Position numbers and translations under genes: made by a program. Shown piece after piece: positions 51,020 through 59,055 of a stretch of 64,000 nt of DNA. The notes beneath the pieces are model-generated. The model was given only the letters and a program-made list of their open reading frames with translations. It did not search any database and had not been told where the DNA came from. The stretch lies in NCBI RefSeq assembly GCF_007954505.1, contig NZ_CP042412.1, positions 3,596,001 to 3,660,000 on the forward strand. Reading direction: 5' to 3'. This DNA is from Microbacterium sp. CBA3102 (lineage in GTDB: Bacteria > Actinomycetota > Actinomycetes > Actinomycetales > Microbacteriaceae). Each line of letters starts with the position of its first letter. Within the stretch, counting starts at the first letter, position 1.

Positions 51020-51063
51020 CGCCCCCGCCCACCGGATACGATCGGTGGACGGGGGCGTTTTTT
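51020..51063 (+). terminator. Intrinsic terminator of the mtl operon
   Basis: A 15-position stem (51020-51034 with 51043-51057, one C/A mismatch) with an 8-base loop, followed by TTTTTT. Confidence 0.95.
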
Positions 51064-51090
51064 CGAGCACAGCGACGTGCGGGGAGCATC

Positions 51091-52383
51091 ATGAACAGAT
51101 ATGCCGTCATCGGGGCGGGACCATCGGGGTTGGCCGCAGCGCGTGCGCTCCACCGGCGCGGTATCGGGGTCGACGGGTACGAGGCGTCCCACGGCGTCGG
51201 CGGGCTGTGGGACATCACGAACCCGCGCAGCACGATGTATGAGTCGGCGCACCTCATCTCCTCCCGCACCACGACCGAGTTCTCGGAGTTCCCGATGCGC
51301 ACCCGGGTCGACTACCCCGGCCACCGCGTGCTGAAGGAGTACTTCCAGGAGTACGCCGACCGCTTCGGGCTGACCGACCTGTTCCGGTTCGAGACCACGG
51401 TCACGCGTCTCGAACCGCGCGACGGCGGGTGGGACCTCACGAGCAGCGGCCCCGACGGCGAGGAGACCCGTTGGTATGCCGGGGTCGTGCTGGCGAACGG
51501 CACCCTCGCGGAACCGAACGTGCCCTCGTTCCGCGGCGAGTTCACCGGCGAGCTGCTGCACACCAGCGCGTACAAATCCCCGGAGATGCTCCGGGGCAAG
51601 CGGGTGCTGCTCATCGGCGCGGGCAACTCCGGCTGCGACATCGCGGTGGACGCCGTGCATCATGCCGACTCGATCGACATGAGTGTCCGCCGCGGGTACT
51701 ACTTCGTGCCGCGCTACCTGTTCGGCAAGCCGAGCGACACCCTCAACCAGGGGCGCCCCCTGCCGGCGCGGATCAAGCAGGCTGTCGACAGCCGCGTGCT
51801 GCGTGCGTTCACGGGAGACCCCGTGCGGTTCGGATTCCCCCGTCCCGACTACCGCATCTACGAATCTCACCCGATCGTGAACACCCTCATCCTCAACCAC
51901 CTCGGGCAGGGCGATCTGCGCATCCGTGCGGACATCGATCGCTTCGACGGGAAGACCGTGCACTTCCGCGACGGGGGTTCGGACGAGTACGACCTCGTGC
52001 TGCTGGCGACCGGCTACACCCTGGACTATCCGTTCGTGGATCGCGAACACCTCCACTGGCGCGGCGCGTCGCCTCGGCTGTTCCTCAACGTCTTCCCCGC
52101 CTCCTTCAACGGGTTGTACGTGATGGGCATGATCGAGGCCTCCGGGATCGGCTGGCAGGGCCGGTACGAACAGGCCGATCTGCTCGCGACCTACCTCGAC
52201 GCCGCAGAGCACGACCCGGCGCGGGCCGCACGCTTCCGCGACCGCGTGACCGGCACGGCGTGGCCGGACACCTCCGGCGGCTATCACTACCTCGGCCTCG
52301 ACCGGATGGCGTACTACGTCAACAAGGACGCCTATCGCAGCGCGGTGCGACGCGAGAAGAGCGCACTGGAGGCCTCGGCATGA
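51091..52383 (+). CDS. Flavin-containing monooxygenase (FMO/BVMO-like)
   Basis: 430 residues from an ATG with GGGGAG upstream. FAD motif YAVIGAGPSGLAAARAL, NADPH motif VLLIGAGNSGCDIAVD, and between them FTGELLHTSAY, which fits the FMO/BVMO identifying pattern FxGxxxHxxxY. It would N-, S- or Baeyer-Villiger-oxygenate an organic substrate. It is first in an operon with a BASS symporter and a short-chain epimerase, joined by ATGA and TGATG overlaps, which points to uptake and oxidation of a carboxylate or steroid-like compound. Confidence 0.9.
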   Translation: MNRYAVIGAGPSGLAAARALHRRGIGVDGYEASHGVGGLWDITNPRSTMYESAHLISSRTTTEFSEFPMRTRVDYPGHRVLKEYFQEYADRFGLTDLFRFETTVTRLEPRDGGWDLTSSGPDGEETRWYAGVVLANGTLAEPNVPSFRGEFTGELLHTSAYKSPEMLRGKRVLLIGAGNSGCDIAVDAVHHADSIDMSVRRGYYFVPRYLFGKPSDTLNQGRPLPARIKQAVDSRVLRAFTGDPVRFGFPRPDYRIYESHPIVNTLILNHLGQGDLRIRADIDRFDGKTVHFRDGGSDEYDLVLLATGYTLDYPFVDREHLHWRGASPRLFLNVFPASFNGLYVMGMIEASGIGWQGRYEQADLLATYLDAAEHDPARAARFRDRVTGTAWPDTSGGYHYLGLDRMAYYVNKDAYRSAVRREKSALEASA

Positions 52384-53330
52384 ACATCGACGACGTCGTC
52401 CTGTCGTTCACGCCCGGCACGCTGACGATCCTGAACGTAGTGTTGGGGCTGATCATGTTCGGCATCGCCCTGGACACCTCGCCACGCGACTTCCGTGTGG
52501 TGGCGAAGCACCCGAAGCCGTTCGTGATCGCGATCCTCGCGCAGCTGCTCCTGCTGCCCGTCGCGACGTTCCTGCTGACCCTCGTGCTGCCCATCCCCCC
52601 GTCGATGGCGTTGGGGATGATCCTGGTCGCGTGCTGCCCGCCCGGCAACATCTCGCAGGTGCTGACACATCGTGCCGGCGGCAACGTCGCGCTCTCGGTC
52701 TCACTCACCGCGGTCGGGAACCTCATCTACATCTTCGCGATGCCGCTCAGCATCACGTTCTGGGCTTCCCTGCATCCCACCGCCAGTGCCCTGTTGCGCG
52801 ATGTCTCGCTCGACCCCTGGCGGATGCTGCTGGAGATCTTCCTCATCATCGGTCTCCCCTTCGCGGTGGGTCTGCTCCTCCGCGCGAAAGTGCCGGGGAT
52901 GAGCGCGCGGGTGCAGCCGTTCGTGAAGTGGTTCAGCCTGATCGCCCTGCTCGGGTTCATCGTGGCGGCGCTCATCGGCAACTGGGCGATCTTCATGCAG
53001 GTCCTGGGTGTCATCCTGCTGGTCGTCGCCGTCCACGACGCCGTCGCGCTCGCACTCGGCTACGGCACCGCCGTCGTGGGCGGCCTCGGCACCCGTGAGC
53101 GCAAGGCGATGACGTTCGAGGTCGGCATCCGCAACGCCGGCCTCGGTCTGGGCCTGGTGTTCCTGTTCTTCGACGGGCTCGGAGGCATGGCCGTCGTCGC
53201 GGGCTGGTGGGGCATCTGGGACATCATCGCGGGTCTCGTGCTCGCCGGGCTCTGGGCCCGCCACACGCGACGCCGCACGGGGACCGCGACCGGAGACAGC
53301 AGCGGCCGCGCACCCATCGAGGCCGCCTGA
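52380..53330 (+). CDS. Bile acid:sodium symporter family (BASS) transporter
   Basis: 316 residues, about ten membrane helices. Family blocks: VVLGLIMFGIALDTSPRDFR, ILVACCPPGNISQVLTHRAGGNVALSVSLTAVG (the crossover motif binding Na+ and substrate) and the second inverted repeat with EVGIRNAGLGLGLVF. BASS members import bile acids, pantoate, pyruvate and other organic anions; the substrate here is not known. Start overlaps the monooxygenase stop. Confidence 0.92.
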   Translation: MNIDDVVLSFTPGTLTILNVVLGLIMFGIALDTSPRDFRVVAKHPKPFVIAILAQLLLLPVATFLLTLVLPIPPSMALGMILVACCPPGNISQVLTHRAGGNVALSVSLTAVGNLIYIFAMPLSITFWASLHPTASALLRDVSLDPWRMLLEIFLIIGLPFAVGLLLRAKVPGMSARVQPFVKWFSLIALLGFIVAALIGNWAIFMQVLGVILLVVAVHDAVALALGYGTAVVGGLGTRERKAMTFEVGIRNAGLGLGLVFLFFDGLGGMAVVAGWWGIWDIIAGLVLAGLWARHTRRRTGTATGDSSGRAPIEAA

Positions 53331-54295
53331 TGTCGCGGGTGCTCATCACCGGCGGCGGAGGCTTCCTCGGGTCGCACGTCGCCGAGGCCCTCGCCGCGCG
53401 CGACGATGTCGAACTCGTCGTCGCCGCGGACCTGCGCCCGGGCACGCCGCGCGACGGCATCATCGACGAGACACTGGATGTGACCGATCCCGCCGCCATC
53501 GCGCCGATGCTCCGGAAGCATCGGATCGACACCGTCGTGCATCTGGCGGCGATCGTCAATCCGGGTCGCGACGTCGCCCTCGAGTACCGCGTCGACGTGA
53601 CCGGCTCGGCGAACGTCCTCGCCGCCTGCGTGGAGGCCGACGTCCGCCGCATCGTCGTCTCCAGCTCCGGCGCCGCCTACGGCTATCACGCCGACAACCC
53701 GGACTGGATCGAGGAGGACCAGCCGCTGCGGGGCAACGACGCCTTCCCGTACGCACGGCACAAGCGGCTGGTGGAGGAGATGCTCGCCGAGTACCGTACG
53801 GCCCACCCGGAGCTCGAGCAGGTGGTCTTCCGCATCGGCACGATCCTCGGTCCGTCCGTGCGGAATCAGATCACCGCGCTCTGGGACGGAAGGCGGATCC
53901 TTCGCATCGCCGGTTCGGATTCCCCGTTCGTCTTCGTCTGGGTGGACGACGTCGCCGCAGCGATGGTCCGTGCGGCGACGGACGGCCCGCCCGGGATCTT
54001 CAACGTCGCCGGGGACGGACGCATGACCGTGCCGGAGATCGCGGCTCGACTGCGCAAGCCCGAGCTCGTGGTCCCCGCCGGGGTGCTGGCCGCTGGTCTC
54101 CGGATCGGGCGGACGCTCCGCCTCACGGAGCACGGACCGGAGAAGCTGCCTTTCCTCCGCTATCGGCCGGTGCTGGCGAACGGACGTCTGAAGCGCGAGT
54201 TCGGATACACACCGCGACGCACGACCGCTGAGGCTTTCGAGGAGTACCTCCGCACGCACCCTGCCGTCGCCAGTGAGGGCCGCGCCGCGGAGTAA
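53330..54295 (+). CDS. NAD-dependent epimerase/dehydratase (extended SDR)
   Basis: 321 residues. N-terminal NAD motif LITGGGGFLGSHVAEAL (TGxxGxxG), conserved Asp in HLAAIVNPG region, catalytic Ser in VVSSSGAAYGYH and YxxxK as YARHK. The C-terminal part has FVFVWVDDVAAAMVRA and GIFNVAGDGRM like UDP-sugar epimerases and 3-beta-hydroxysteroid dehydrogenase-like SDRs. It starts at TGATG with the symporter stop. Substrate unknown. Confidence 0.88.
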   Translation: MSRVLITGGGGFLGSHVAEALAARDDVELVVAADLRPGTPRDGIIDETLDVTDPAAIAPMLRKHRIDTVVHLAAIVNPGRDVALEYRVDVTGSANVLAACVEADVRRIVVSSSGAAYGYHADNPDWIEEDQPLRGNDAFPYARHKRLVEEMLAEYRTAHPELEQVVFRIGTILGPSVRNQITALWDGRRILRIAGSDSPFVFVWVDDVAAAMVRAATDGPPGIFNVAGDGRMTVPEIAARLRKPELVVPAGVLAAGLRIGRTLRLTEHGPEKLPFLRYRPVLANGRLKREFGYTPRRTTAEAFEEYLRTHPAVASEGRAAE

Positions 54296-54298
54296 CGT
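54293..54298 (+). promoter_or_regulatory. -10 box of the hydrolase gene
   Basis: TAACGT, then six bases (TGACGC), then GTG 54305. Its first three bases are the stop codon of the epimerase gene. Confidence 0.55.
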
Positions 54299-54304
54299 TG
54301 ACGC

Positions 54305-55051
54305 GTGGAGAAGACTCGTGGCCGCCGCATCCTGAAGCGCGTTCTGTGGAGCCTGGCGATCGTAGTGGTGCTCGTCGTCGGCGGCGTCGTGGCGTGGAGC
54401 CAGATCGGTGTCATGGCCGCGGAACCCGAGCCGCTCGCGACGGTGCAGGAGAACCCGCAGATCACGGTGACGGATGCCGATCAGGGGATCGTGCTCGAGC
54501 CGGTGGAGGGCGAGTCCAACGTCGGGCTGGTCTTCATCCCCGGGGCCAAGGTCGACCCCTGGGCCTATGCCGCCATCCTCCAGGGCCTCGCGGAAGACGG
54601 TGTCACGGTCGTGATCACCCGCCCCTGGCTGAATCTGGCCTTCTTCGACCCTCGGGGCCTCGATGCCTTCACGTCCGCCGCTCCGGAAGTCGGGGTGTGG
54701 GCCGTCGGAGGACACTCGCTCGGTGGTGTGCGCGCCTGCCAGCTCGCCCCGGACGCCGATGCGCTGGTGCTGTTCGGTTCCTACTGCGCCAACGACCTCT
54801 CGCAGAGCGGGCTCCCGGTCCTGAGCATCTCGGGAAGTGAGGACGGCCTCTCGACGGCCGACAAGATCGCCGATGCACGCGATGAGCTGCCTGCGGATGC
54901 CGAGATGGTCGAGATCGACGGCGCCTCTCATGCCTCGTTCGGCGACTACGGGCCGCAGGACGGCGACGGCACCCCGACGATCTCCTCCGAGGAGATGCAT
55001 GCGGAGGTCACGCGCCTGGTCGACGAATTCCTCGCACCGCTCGCCCCCTGA
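54305..55051 (+). CDS. Membrane-anchored or exported alpha/beta hydrolase
   Basis: 248 residues with GTG start. A basic N-terminus and one hydrophobic helix (about 11-38) suggest a membrane anchor or uncleaved signal. The hydrolase domain has the nucleophile elbow GGHSLGGVRA, acid in ISGSEDGLST and His in DGASHASFGDYG. Similar to the actinobacterial alpha/beta hydrolase_5 type. Likely substrate an ester or lipid outside the membrane; unproved. Confidence 0.85.
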   Translation: MEKTRGRRILKRVLWSLAIVVVLVVGGVVAWSQIGVMAAEPEPLATVQENPQITVTDADQGIVLEPVEGESNVGLVFIPGAKVDPWAYAAILQGLAEDGVTVVITRPWLNLAFFDPRGLDAFTSAAPEVGVWAVGGHSLGGVRACQLAPDADALVLFGSYCANDLSQSGLPVLSISGSEDGLSTADKIADARDELPADAEMVEIDGASHASFGDYGPQDGDGTPTISSEEMHAEVTRLVDEFLAPLAP

Positions 55052-55054
55052 GCC

Positions 55055-56167
55055 TCAGCCGATGCGCGAGATCAACGCGTCCACTCCCATTCCGTAGTCG
55101 ATTCGCACGACGGGAAGGGCGAGCTTGTCGGTGCCGATCCGGACCGTGCCGGGCTCGATGGTCCGCGCCATCTCGTAACCGGCCTTCAGGACACCTTCTT
55201 TCGCGGTGTCGTTGTAGTCACCGAACGGATACGCGATGACCTCGCGAACCCCGAGCGTGTCTCCCGAGAGGTTCAGGTCTGCCGCGATCTGATCCGCCGT
55301 CCAGTTGACCATCAGTCCGTCGCCGTTCGCGCCGGCCTGATGCATGTCGTGCGTATGCGAACGACGCAGCACGTGGATCGAAGGCGGCGGATCGGAGCGG
55401 TAGGCGGTGACCATGAACGAGGTCGCGAGCAGCTTGTGCTTCTCGACAACGGGTGCCGCGAGGTCGAACCACGTCTGATCGGCATCATCGTCGGTGATGA
55501 TCACGCTCCGTGCCGGAAGGGAGAGCCGACCGTCGATGAACGCACTGAGTTCATCCCAGGTCGGCAGGTAGAAGCCCGTGGTGGAGATGTGGTTCAGGTG
55601 CGCGTCGAAATCACCGATGTAGGCATAGTTACCTCGCAGCCATCCCGACTCGCCCTCGCGGTTCGCCGTGAACTGGTGGTACATCAGGATCGGTACCTGA
55701 ACGCCCTCAGCCGCGTTCTGCTCCGGTGTCTTCCACGCGGCGAAGAGCTCGATCCGCTGCTCTTCGCACACGACCTGGTCCGCGCCGTTCACCCGAGCCG
55801 CGACCGTGAAGGCCGCCGCATCCGCCGCAGTTCCGTACCAGCCGGCGAAGACACGGCCGTCGAGGGCCGGGATCGGAAGCGTCTGGTACAGGCCGCCCTG
55901 CCACTGCAGTTGGGGATCGACCGGTGCACCCTCGCCGGTGAACGTCACCGCGCAGGCGAGCGGATCGTCGATGTCCGCCAGGAGTTGCTCCGCCGGAGTC
56001 AGCGGCGGAACCGTCACCGACGCACGAGGAGTGGGGGTGGGCGTCGCCGCCTCCGCCGGAGCGCGGCTCATCCACAGATACGCTGCGAGCCCGCCTCCGC
56101 TCGCGACGACTGCGGCTGCGATGATGATCGCCGCTACACGCCAGCGTCGCCTCCCCCCGGAAGCCAC
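55055..56167 (-). CDS. Exported polysaccharide deacetylase-like protein
   Basis: 370 residues from a GTG two bases after the add stop. One N-terminal membrane helix (about 9-32) then a Thr/Pro linker. The NodB-like domain has PILMYHQF, GFYLPTWDELSAFIDG, the acid motif VIITDDDADQTWF where most members have TFDDG, and HTHDMHQ as the metal His motif. The changed acid motif leaves two Asp available but makes activity uncertain. It would act on cell-wall or capsule sugars. Possibly co-transcribed with add. Confidence 0.82.
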   Translation of the reverse strand: MASGGRRRWRVAAIIIAAAVVASGGGLAAYLWMSRAPAEAATPTPTPRASVTVPPLTPAEQLLADIDDPLACAVTFTGEGAPVDPQLQWQGGLYQTLPIPALDGRVFAGWYGTAADAAAFTVAARVNGADQVVCEEQRIELFAAWKTPEQNAAEGVQVPILMYHQFTANREGESGWLRGNYAYIGDFDAHLNHISTTGFYLPTWDELSAFIDGRLSLPARSVIITDDDADQTWFDLAAPVVEKHKLLATSFMVTAYRSDPPPSIHVLRRSHTHDMHQAGANGDGLMVNWTADQIAADLNLSGDTLGVREVIAYPFGDYNDTAKEGVLKAGYEMARTIEPGTVRIGTDKLALPVVRIDYGMGVDALISRIG

Positions 56168-56169
56168 AA

Positions 56170-57285
56170 TCAGATGTCGAAGCCCTCGGCGATCAACTCG
56201 ACGAGCTCTTCCCGCTCCTCGACCGGGAGGAAGGCAGCTGCGGCGGCGTTGAACTGGAACGTCTCGAGGTCGTCGAGGTCGTACTCGAAAGTCTCGACGA
56301 GCAGCGCGAGCTCGCGCGTGAGCGACGTGGCGCTCATGGTGCGGTTGTCGACGTTCACGGTCACGGAGAACCCGAGCTGGTACAGCAGGTCGAACGGGTG
56401 GTCTGCCAGCGTGTTGCCCCAGGCCGCGATCGCCCCGGTCTGCAGGTTCGAGGACGGCGACAGTTCGAGCGGGATCTCGCGGTCGCGGACCCACCGGGCG
56501 AGGTCGCCGAACTGCACCTGCACCTCATCGCCTTCCTGCGTCACCACCTGGAGATCCTCGGCGATGCGGACGCCGTGGCCCAGTCGCAGCGCACGCCCGT
56601 CCAGCAGAGCCGAACGGATCGACGCGAGCCCCGCGGCCTCTCCCGCATGTACGGTCACCGGGAAGAACTTGCCGGCGAGATAGTCGAACGCGGCGCGATG
56701 ATTCGACGGCGGGAAGCCGTCCTCCGGCCCCGCGATGTCGAACCCGACGGCGCCGCGACCGCGGAAGTCGACCGCCAGCTCGGCGATCTCCCTCGCCCGA
56801 TCGGTGTGGCGCATGGCCGTGATCAACTGGCCGACGCGGATGCTCCGACCATCGCGGTCGGCGGCGTCCTCGCCCTCTTCGATGCCCTGCTGCACCGCTT
56901 CGACGGTCTGCTCGAGCGTGAGTCCACGGGCCTGGTGCTGCTCCGGAGCCCAGCGCACCTCGCCGTAGACCACACCATCGGCCGCGAGATCCTGGACGAA
57001 CTCGCGCGCGACGCGGGTGAGCCCTTCCGGGGTCTGCATGACGGCGGTCGTCAGATCGAAGGTCTTGAGGTACTCCACCAGCGACCCCGAGTCGCTCTGC
57101 TTCGCGAACCAGGCACCGAGCGCCGCGGGGTCGGACTTCGGGACCTCGAGGCCGATCGCGTCCGCGAGCTCGATGATCGTCGCGGGGCGCAGGGCACCGT
57201 CGAGATGATCGTGCAGCGACACCTTGGGGAGGCTCCGCAGGGAGACGCCCTGCAGCGTGACATCGCCGTTCGCGTCGATCGACAT
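56170..57285 (-). CDS. add: Adenosine deaminase
   Basis: 371 residues with a strong GGAGGAGGATCACC site. Zinc motif SLHDHLDGALRP, GEAAGLASIRSAL, LGHGVRI and the substrate motif TVNVDNRTMS (commonly SLNTDDP). It deaminates (deoxy)adenosine to inosine, which DeoD then splits. TAGCCT at 57320-57325 on the minus strand may give it its own promoter in the 51-base gap after deoA. Same add-deoA-cdd order as Mycobacterium tuberculosis Rv3313c-Rv3315c. Confidence 0.95.
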   Translation of the reverse strand: MSIDANGDVTLQGVSLRSLPKVSLHDHLDGALRPATIIELADAIGLEVPKSDPAALGAWFAKQSDSGSLVEYLKTFDLTTAVMQTPEGLTRVAREFVQDLAADGVVYGEVRWAPEQHQARGLTLEQTVEAVQQGIEEGEDAADRDGRSIRVGQLITAMRHTDRAREIAELAVDFRGRGAVGFDIAGPEDGFPPSNHRAAFDYLAGKFFPVTVHAGEAAGLASIRSALLDGRALRLGHGVRIAEDLQVVTQEGDEVQVQFGDLARWVRDREIPLELSPSSNLQTGAIAAWGNTLADHPFDLLYQLGFSVTVNVDNRTMSATSLTRELALLVETFEYDLDDLETFQFNAAAAAFLPVEEREELVELIAEGFDI

Positions 57286-57319
57286 GGTGATCCTCCTCCG
57301 TCGCGGATGTGCTCAGTTC

Positions 57320-57325
57320 AGGCTA
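57320..57325 (-). promoter_or_regulatory. Possible -10 box of add
   Basis: TAGCCT on the minus strand about 35 bases before the add ATG, leaving room for the GGAGGAGG ribosome site. Unlike the leaderless set it would give a normal leader. Confidence 0.35.
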
Positions 57326-57336
57326 GCGGTCCGCGG

Positions 57337-58632
57337 TCACGCCGTGATGCGCTCGCGCACGATGGGACCGGCCTCCGGCACCTCGCCACCGATCGCCCAG
57401 GCGCCCTCGAGCGCTTCGATCGCGCGGGGGAAGCGGGCCTCGTCCGCCGCGGACAGTGTGAAGAGCGGCTGCCCGGCGGTGACGCGGTCCCCCGGCTTCG
57501 CGTGCAGGTCGATTCCTGCCTCGAAGATCACGGGGTCCTCAGCCCTGGCACGGCCCGCACCCAGTCGCCAGGCGGCGACGCCGAACGGGAGCGCGTCCAG
57601 ACGCGTGAGCACACCGTCTTCCGGGGCGGTGACGACGTGCGTCTCGCGTGCCGTGGGCAGCGGGGCGTCGGGGTCTCCATCCTGCGCGCGGATCATCGCC
57701 TTCCAGGTGTCCATCGCGCGCCCGTCGTCGAGGGCGGCCTCCACGTCGGCGTCCGGCTGTCCGGCAAGTGCGAGCATCTCCCTCGCCAGGGCGAGCGTCA
57801 GCTCCCGCACGTCGGCGGGACCACCGCCGGCGAGGATCTCCACCGACTCGCGGACCTCGTTGGCATTGCCGATCGCGAGTCCGAGCGGGACGTTCATGTC
57901 GGTCAGGAGCGCGGTGGTCGCCACGCCCGAATCGGTGCCGAGCGCGACCATCGTGCGGGCGAGCTCGCGGGCACGATCGATGTCCTGCATGAAGGCGCCG
58001 GAGCCGAACTTCACGTCCAGGACCAGCGCGTCCGTTCCCTCCGCGATCTTCTTCGACATGATGCTCGAGGCGATCAGCGGAATGGCTTCGACGGTTCCGG
58101 TGACGTCGCGGAGCGCGTACAGCTTCTTGTCGGCGGGGGCGAGCCCCGAACCGGCGGCGCAGATGACCGCGCCGACGTCGCCCTGCATCTGGGCGAACAT
58201 CTCCTCGTTGCTGAGCGCCGCGCGCCAGCCGGGGATCGACTCGAGCTTGTCGAGCGTGCCACCGGTGTGACCGAGTCCGCGGCCGCTGAGCTGCGGGACG
58301 GCGACGCCGAAGGCCGCGACGAGCGGCGCGAGCGGAAGCGTGATCTTGTCCCCGACACCGCCGGTGGAGTGCTTGTCGACGGTCTTCTTGCCGAGGGAGG
58401 CGAAGCTCATCCGCTCCCCCGAGGCGATCATCGCGTCGGTGAGCACGCGGATCTCGTCACGCTCCATCCCCCGCTGGAAGACGGCCATCGCGAACGAGGC
58501 CATCTGCGCGTCCGAGACGTAGCCGCGCGTGTACGCGTCCACCATCCAGCGCAGCGCGGCCTCGGGGACCGCGCCCCCGTCGCGCTTGGCGCGGATGACA
58601 TCCACCGCGTCGAAAGGCTCCACCGTCGTCAT
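57337..58632 (-). CDS. deoA: Thymidine phosphorylase
   Basis: 431 residues from an ATG overlapping the cdd stop as ATGA. Signature KHSTGGVGDKITLPLAPLVAAFG, SGRGLGHTGGTLDKLESIPGW, SSIMSKKIAEGTDALVLDVKFGSGAFM. C-terminal domain with a lipoyl-like fold. It splits thymidine or deoxyuridine into base and deoxyribose-1-phosphate. The open frame runs further upstream into cdd antisense but that is not used. Confidence 0.96.
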   Translation of the reverse strand: MTTVEPFDAVDVIRAKRDGGAVPEAALRWMVDAYTRGYVSDAQMASFAMAVFQRGMERDEIRVLTDAMIASGERMSFASLGKKTVDKHSTGGVGDKITLPLAPLVAAFGVAVPQLSGRGLGHTGGTLDKLESIPGWRAALSNEEMFAQMQGDVGAVICAAGSGLAPADKKLYALRDVTGTVEAIPLIASSIMSKKIAEGTDALVLDVKFGSGAFMQDIDRARELARTMVALGTDSGVATTALLTDMNVPLGLAIGNANEVRESVEILAGGGPADVRELTLALAREMLALAGQPDADVEAALDDGRAMDTWKAMIRAQDGDPDAPLPTARETHVVTAPEDGVLTRLDALPFGVAAWRLGAGRARAEDPVIFEAGIDLHAKPGDRVTAGQPLFTLSAADEARFPRAIEALEGAWAIGGEVPEAGPIVRERITA

Positions 58633-59027
58633 CGTGCGTCCTCCAGGTCGCGCGGCCCGAACGCGTCGGGCAGCACCTCGTCGATCGTGCGGATGCCGGA
58701 GACGGTCTCGAGCAGCATCCCGGGCATCGCGTGCTCGAACAGCAGCTGACGGCAGCGGCCGCACGGCATGATCGTCTGCCCTTCGTTGTTCACGCACACG
58801 AAGGCGACGAGCTGGCCGCCACCCGACATGTGCAGGTCTCCGACGAGCGCGCACTCCGCGCACAGCGTCACCCCGTAGGAGGCGTTCTCGACGTTGCACC
58901 CGGCCACGATCCGCCCGTCCCCGACGAGAGCGGCCGCCCCCACGCGATAGCGCGAGTACGGCGCGTACGCCTTCGTCATGGCTTCCGTGGCGACCTGGCG
59001 CAACTCATCCCAGTCGATGTCGGTCAT
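58629..59027 (-). CDS. cdd: Cytidine deaminase
   Basis: 132 residues, homotetrameric type. Zinc and catalytic motifs: CNVENASYG, LCAECAL (Cys-Ala-Glu) and MPCGRCRQLL. It deaminates (deoxy)cytidine to (deoxy)uridine, feeding DeoA. It lies 28 bases after the permease gene of the nucleoside importer, so uptake and catabolism are one operon. Confidence 0.96.
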   Translation of the reverse strand: MTDIDWDELRQVATEAMTKAYAPYSRYRVGAAALVGDGRIVAGCNVENASYGVTLCAECALVGDLHMSGGGQLVAFVCVNNEGQTIMPCGRCRQLLFEHAMPGMLLETVSGIRTIDEVLPDAFGPRDLEDAR

Positions 59028-59055
59028 TGCGATACTTCTCTCTTTCCCGGCAGGG

